From Volvariella volvacea V23 (taxonomy: Eukaryota > Basidiomycota > Agaricomycetes > Agaricales > Pluteaceae): a DNA stretch of 64,000 nucleotides. Under the pieces are notes generated by a model that was not told the DNA's origin, searched no databases, and saw only the letters and a list, made by a program, of their open reading frames with translations. How positions within the stretch are numbered: the first letter of the stretch is position 1; each line of letters starts with the position of its first letter. The DNA lies in the NCBI GenBank assembly GCA_000349905.1, contig KB722757.1, positions 388,804 to 452,803 of the forward strand. Direction: 5' to 3'. A program made the translations under genes and the position numbers. This document shows, piece by piece, positions 60,169-64,000 of the stretch.

Positions 60169-63100
60169 GTTGTTGCTTAAGAGTCACAGTCACAGCAGGT
60201 CACATGTTGGGATAGAGCGTTACCAACCAGCCAACCTCTCTCCTGCCTGCTCCAGATCGCTCATGTCCGAGGGAGAGCTGTGGAGAAACCATCAGGAGTC
60301 TGCGACTCTGATAGAGGACCCTTGGCTAAAGCACGGGAATCGCTTCGCTTTGTATCCAAGTTCTAAGCATCTCGGCAAGACCCCCTTTTGTGCTTTAGTA
60401 ATTTGACGACCTGGAAACTATTGCCAGCAGCCCACAGGTACGTTCGAACTGAGGTGATTCTATCATGGTACGTATCTGAAGGGGATGTTAGAATCCTGAT
60501 AGGATAATTAATTTCTTGTGACTCCGTGATATAGATTCCTTGATTGATGGAGCAAGCTTCGCAGACCCGGTCTAGGGACAGAGCCTGAGTATCATCAGCA
60601 TATTGGCTCCAACATCATCCGCATTAGCCGCCAACCCGAAAGCGAACTACATCCCAGTGGAGAGTATCGACTTCACTCCTAATCTTGTTGTGAGTCTAGT
60701 AATCATGGGTTTTCATGTAGAGGTTATCGGCGTTAGCAATAGGCTACAAGGCGATGCACATCCCTCCGAAAGCAGGTTAATGGTCCCGAAGGGATCTGCA
60801 GATTCTTGCCGAGTTGAGGAGCTCCCTGATTGTCTCCTAAAATTGCCACTGACCCAATTATGGATGTTTCTGGCAATGCATGGCTTCTCTGACTTCTCGT
60901 TTCGCGGGTAAGTATTTGGGCTATCTGAATTCCAGAAATATGCATCCACTTATCGTCGAATCAGGCAACCGAAGGATTCTATGCTCGTCTGTGCATGCAT
61001 GGAAGCTCTAACCTCAGCTCGTTATCCCTTGTTGAAATGGGAAAACAAATACTCGGGGGATTATTCCTCTTCATAAGGCAGGCCCATTTGGTCAGTTACA
61101 CACGTTCCTCTCAATGGTGTATCGTTGCTTTAAATTAGATCGGACCTTTTGCCTGGATGAATAAGACAGTCATTGTAAAAATGACATCGTGGGAGGCCCT
61201 TTGTCTTGCTAGCACACAGTGCAGGCCTACCGTCACTCGTTCAATGGGCTACGCTCGTGCAACTGTTCCATGAAATAGTGCGCCCACCGTTTCTCCGCAC
61301 GCCATACGCATTGCTATACAATTATTAGACTTGGGCGCCCACCCGTATTGTTACACTATGTAATGGTGTGACCGGAGGTTAGGCCTTGTAGACCGAATCC
61401 ATATCATCGAGATCGCTGACGGAGTTGCAGGGTGATTACTGCTGATACCCCCGGCGCTGCCGCTCAGGTTGACTACGAGGGTGTATGTTTACTTCCACGT
61501 CTGTGGCGTTGTTGCTGTTGCCGTCCGTCTAATCACCACAATTGCGCAGCTATGGTCCAACCAAGTGGCGGGCTTTCACAACCTCTACTGCCCTGCTGAT
61601 TAGTATGGTACCTCTCGCGCAGGGGATGGATTTAGTTGTTGTCGGTCTGCCGGCAGAAAGTGCGCACCGTCGTAAGCACTTCATCCTATCTCGGTCGTGT
61701 GATTGTCAGTGGTATCTTATTGTGCACCATGTCATAGCATAATGAAGCGAGACATTCAACAAATTTCATTCCGCCTTATCTACCAATCCACAAACAATTA
61801 CCGCACTGGCTTTTGGCAAAAGGAAGAACAATGTTGCCAGGCCGGCAGAAGGGAAGAAAAAAGAGAACAGCCAGGCTAGTTGTAATTATCACTGGCACCC
61901 TCAGGCTGGTGCAGCCGTATCACCGTATCTGGCACTTCCATACCTGATGTCAACGTCAGACCTGAGATTTTTTTCAAAGGTTGGCAGCCCTGTGATACGG
62001 CGTGATGTTATGTTGTTCGATACGATCAAGATCGTGATACGCTACCGCTTGAATCGAGATTCCCTCGATGGTCAAATTTGGGTAGTTTTTTGAGTGTTCG
62101 AGTTACAAGAGCTGGACAGATTCCGAGACGTATCCTGCTACTTCCATGCATGATTTCAACTCGTGCTAAACACATGTCGGTGCTCAGTGGGTGTGTGTTG
62201 ATGTTGGTGACAGATACCGCCCGACACTTAGGACATCGTGCATTTGACATTCAAAGATAAGAGGTGACTCCTGGATTAAGTGATTGTTGCCTCGGCGCAA
62301 CGTGCTAATGAACCTCCGGCCCCGGGCTCAATTAAGTCAATAAATTCGCTCCTAGAAGGGTCCCTGCAAGGTCAACATGAATCAAGGACGCCGAAGGACT
62401 CGATAACTTATCTCAAGGGCATTGTCAAGGGTTCGCGTCCGGCAAAGTCAAAGTAGTGCTTATCTTTGTCGTAAGATTCAAGTGACCCGGTAAAGTGAAA
62501 GCTCCTACACTAACTCATAACTATCCTGGTACGTCGGAGGTTGTACCTGAAGCCCCCTTGGTATCGGAAATGGGGTGCGACACCTCAATGGCTAGGTATA
62601 GTAGCATGATTGACCTAGATTATTGTCCTGAGGCGCATCAGACCGCAGAAACGCCCTTTCTTCCGAGGAAGTAATTAGCTCGGCACGGAGGCTCGAACGC
62701 GAGGGTATCGGAGGCCCTTTGAAAGCACAACAGCGCGAGCTTGTCAGGCGTGTCGCATCACCAGCTCCCATGAGGCTCGTAGGAAAATTGACACCAACCT
62801 GGGCGTGCTGATGGAACGCAGCTCAGGCAGAGCTCTCTATTACATTGAATCACTGGCGGTATGATTAACTCGTCGTTCCATGGCAACACCTTGCGGACTC
62901 CCAGTCCCCTCTGGCGCTCTAGCTAAGGACCCAAGACCTCAAGAAAAGCTTCAACAACGCACATCAAACTTCGAAGCTCGCAGCTCCGCACGGCGATTTT
63001 CAACCTTCGATGACGTCGCACCTCTTGTTCCTATTCTTGTTCGGAGTGAACTCGTCACCGCGAGCCTGCTGTTCGCAACGAGCACATGATTTTCGACGAT

Positions 63101-63351
63101 TGGCCCTCCATTCCTCAACCTTCATTCATTCGCCTCCCAAACGGCGGTGGCGAAATGGGGCGCTGAATCGCCAGCATTCTATAACCACAAACACCCTCAA
63201 TCGCGATCATCGTGAGCGCGTTCGGCGGTGAGCGTTTTTCTCTTGGATATACGTATTCATATATTAAATTTTTGCCTGAGCAGGTACCAACAGGGTGCAT
63301 TGATTGATTGACCCTGCACGCCACCTTATCATGATCATCTAAAATGGAACC

Positions 63352-63364
63352 GGGGGGGGGGGGG
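63352..63364 (+). repeat. Poly-G tract (13)
   Basis: Thirteen consecutive G residues directly follow AACC. The length is likely variable and prone to sequencing error. Confidence 0.8.
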
Positions 63365-63494
63365 ATCGAGGAAGTCCTGAAAATCTTGGTTTGGCGATGT
63401 ATTGTCTCAGGGTTCATTGAATGTCAGTGGGCGCTCAGGCTTAGAAGCTTGAAGGGTCGTTGTACCCGATTAGTTGCCGACAAGGACAAGGGGA

Positions 63495-63509
63495 GGGGGG
63501 GGGGGGGGG
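63495..63509 (+). repeat. Poly-G tract (15)
   Basis: Fifteen consecutive G residues, preceded by GGGGA. With the neighbouring tract it could form G-quadruplex structure. Confidence 0.8.
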
Positions 63510-64000
63510 TTACGGTAAGCCTGGGCGGGTGGTTTATTCTTGGAATCTATTTGCCTTATTATCAGTAATAGATATAATATTCGCGTACCTGCCCGCAAAG
63601 GATGTCGCTACCGTGACATCGCGCTAGGGATTGTATTCGAATTTCGCTTCACAACCTTGAATGTGGGCCCCTAAGTTTTGAGGTCGAGTCCAGCCTCAGT
63701 TCGCTAGCTATTTCCCTCTGTTGTGCACACCGCTACTGGCTGACGGTGACGTGTCGGTGTACGTATATCTTCACGTCGAAAAGAGGGCTGTGTGAACGTA
63801 TGCGAGAGCGCTGTGCCATTGTCATGTTCAAGTTCTTGGAAATCGGCCGTGCAAAAAGGTTGCCGTCTGGTTATGGGCCTATGCCACTGGTGAAATATGA
63901 AATAGGGCAGTATTGTTTTTAGGACTTGAGCATGCTAGTGAGCAACTCTGTCTTTGTATTTTCAGTCCTCGTTAGAGTGGGCGGTAAGAGGCTGAATAGC

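Larger units (their letters stand above)
60169..64000. other. Terminal region without recognised genes
   Basis: The first few hundred bases should be the promoter of the minus-strand F-box gene. Beyond that, both strands show only short open frames with no family motifs. Two poly-G tracts (13 G at 63352-63364 and 15 G at 63495-63509) lie 130 bp apart. No tRNA, rRNA or transposon domain is evident. Confidence 0.45.

Noticed and set aside
60603..60911. 102-codon + strand open frame
   Set aside because: It begins with TTG rather than ATG, has no family motif and no supporting splice structure.

Overview
The window is nuclear DNA from a filamentous fungus, most likely an Agaricomycete basidiomycete. 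Genes carry many short (47-80 nt) GT-AG introns, sit on both strands and overlap little. The protein families fit as well: F-box proteins with an N-terminal coiled coil, ent-kaurene-oxidase-like P450s, a Pho85-type cyclin, a heat-shock-factor regulator, ATP18 and VPS11. There are no bacterial operons, CRISPR arrays, rRNA genes or convincing tRNA genes.

Left half (1-36 kb). A PCL-type cyclin (3490-4601, +) is followed by about 16.9 kb in which I find no gene. Next come an SLC44/PNS1-like choline-transporter-like protein (21463-24786, +), an F-box protein (26164-28109, -), an unrecognised small gene (30537-31401, -), a heat-shock-factor-type regulator (32012-34276, +) and a NIF3-family protein (35225-36426, +).

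Right half (37-60 kb). An isoprenylcysteine-methyltransferase-like gene (37118-37962, -) precedes a striking mirror-image block: F-box pseudogene (+), P450 (-), a housekeeping core, P450 (+), F-box gene (-). The core holds a multispan RING ligase resembling Asi1/Asi3 (45470-48500, +), ATP synthase subunit j/ATP18 (49134-49477, -) and VPS11 of the HOPS/CORVET tethers (49815-53913, +). The midpoint of every paired boundary falls at 49.47-49.60 kb, at or just inside the start of ATP18, beside the ATP18/VPS11 divergent promoter. This is the main structural discovery of the window. One F-box copy is intact and the other is broken; both P450 copies look intact. The right arm also carries a 5'-truncated, frameshifted endonuclease/exonuclease/phosphatase relic, and the left arm carries a 378-bp element with 24-bp perfect terminal inverted repeats. 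From 60.2 to 64 kb I see no gene.

Gene structure is itself informative. Several introns are multiples of three without stop codons and so hide inside open frames, including one in the DNA-binding domain of the heat-shock factor. Two introns use GC-AG borders. The haem-ligand cysteine codon is split by an intron in both P450s, and the NIF3 gene has a 16-nt exon. All splice models are by eye, guided by frame, borders and family similarity, without transcript data.
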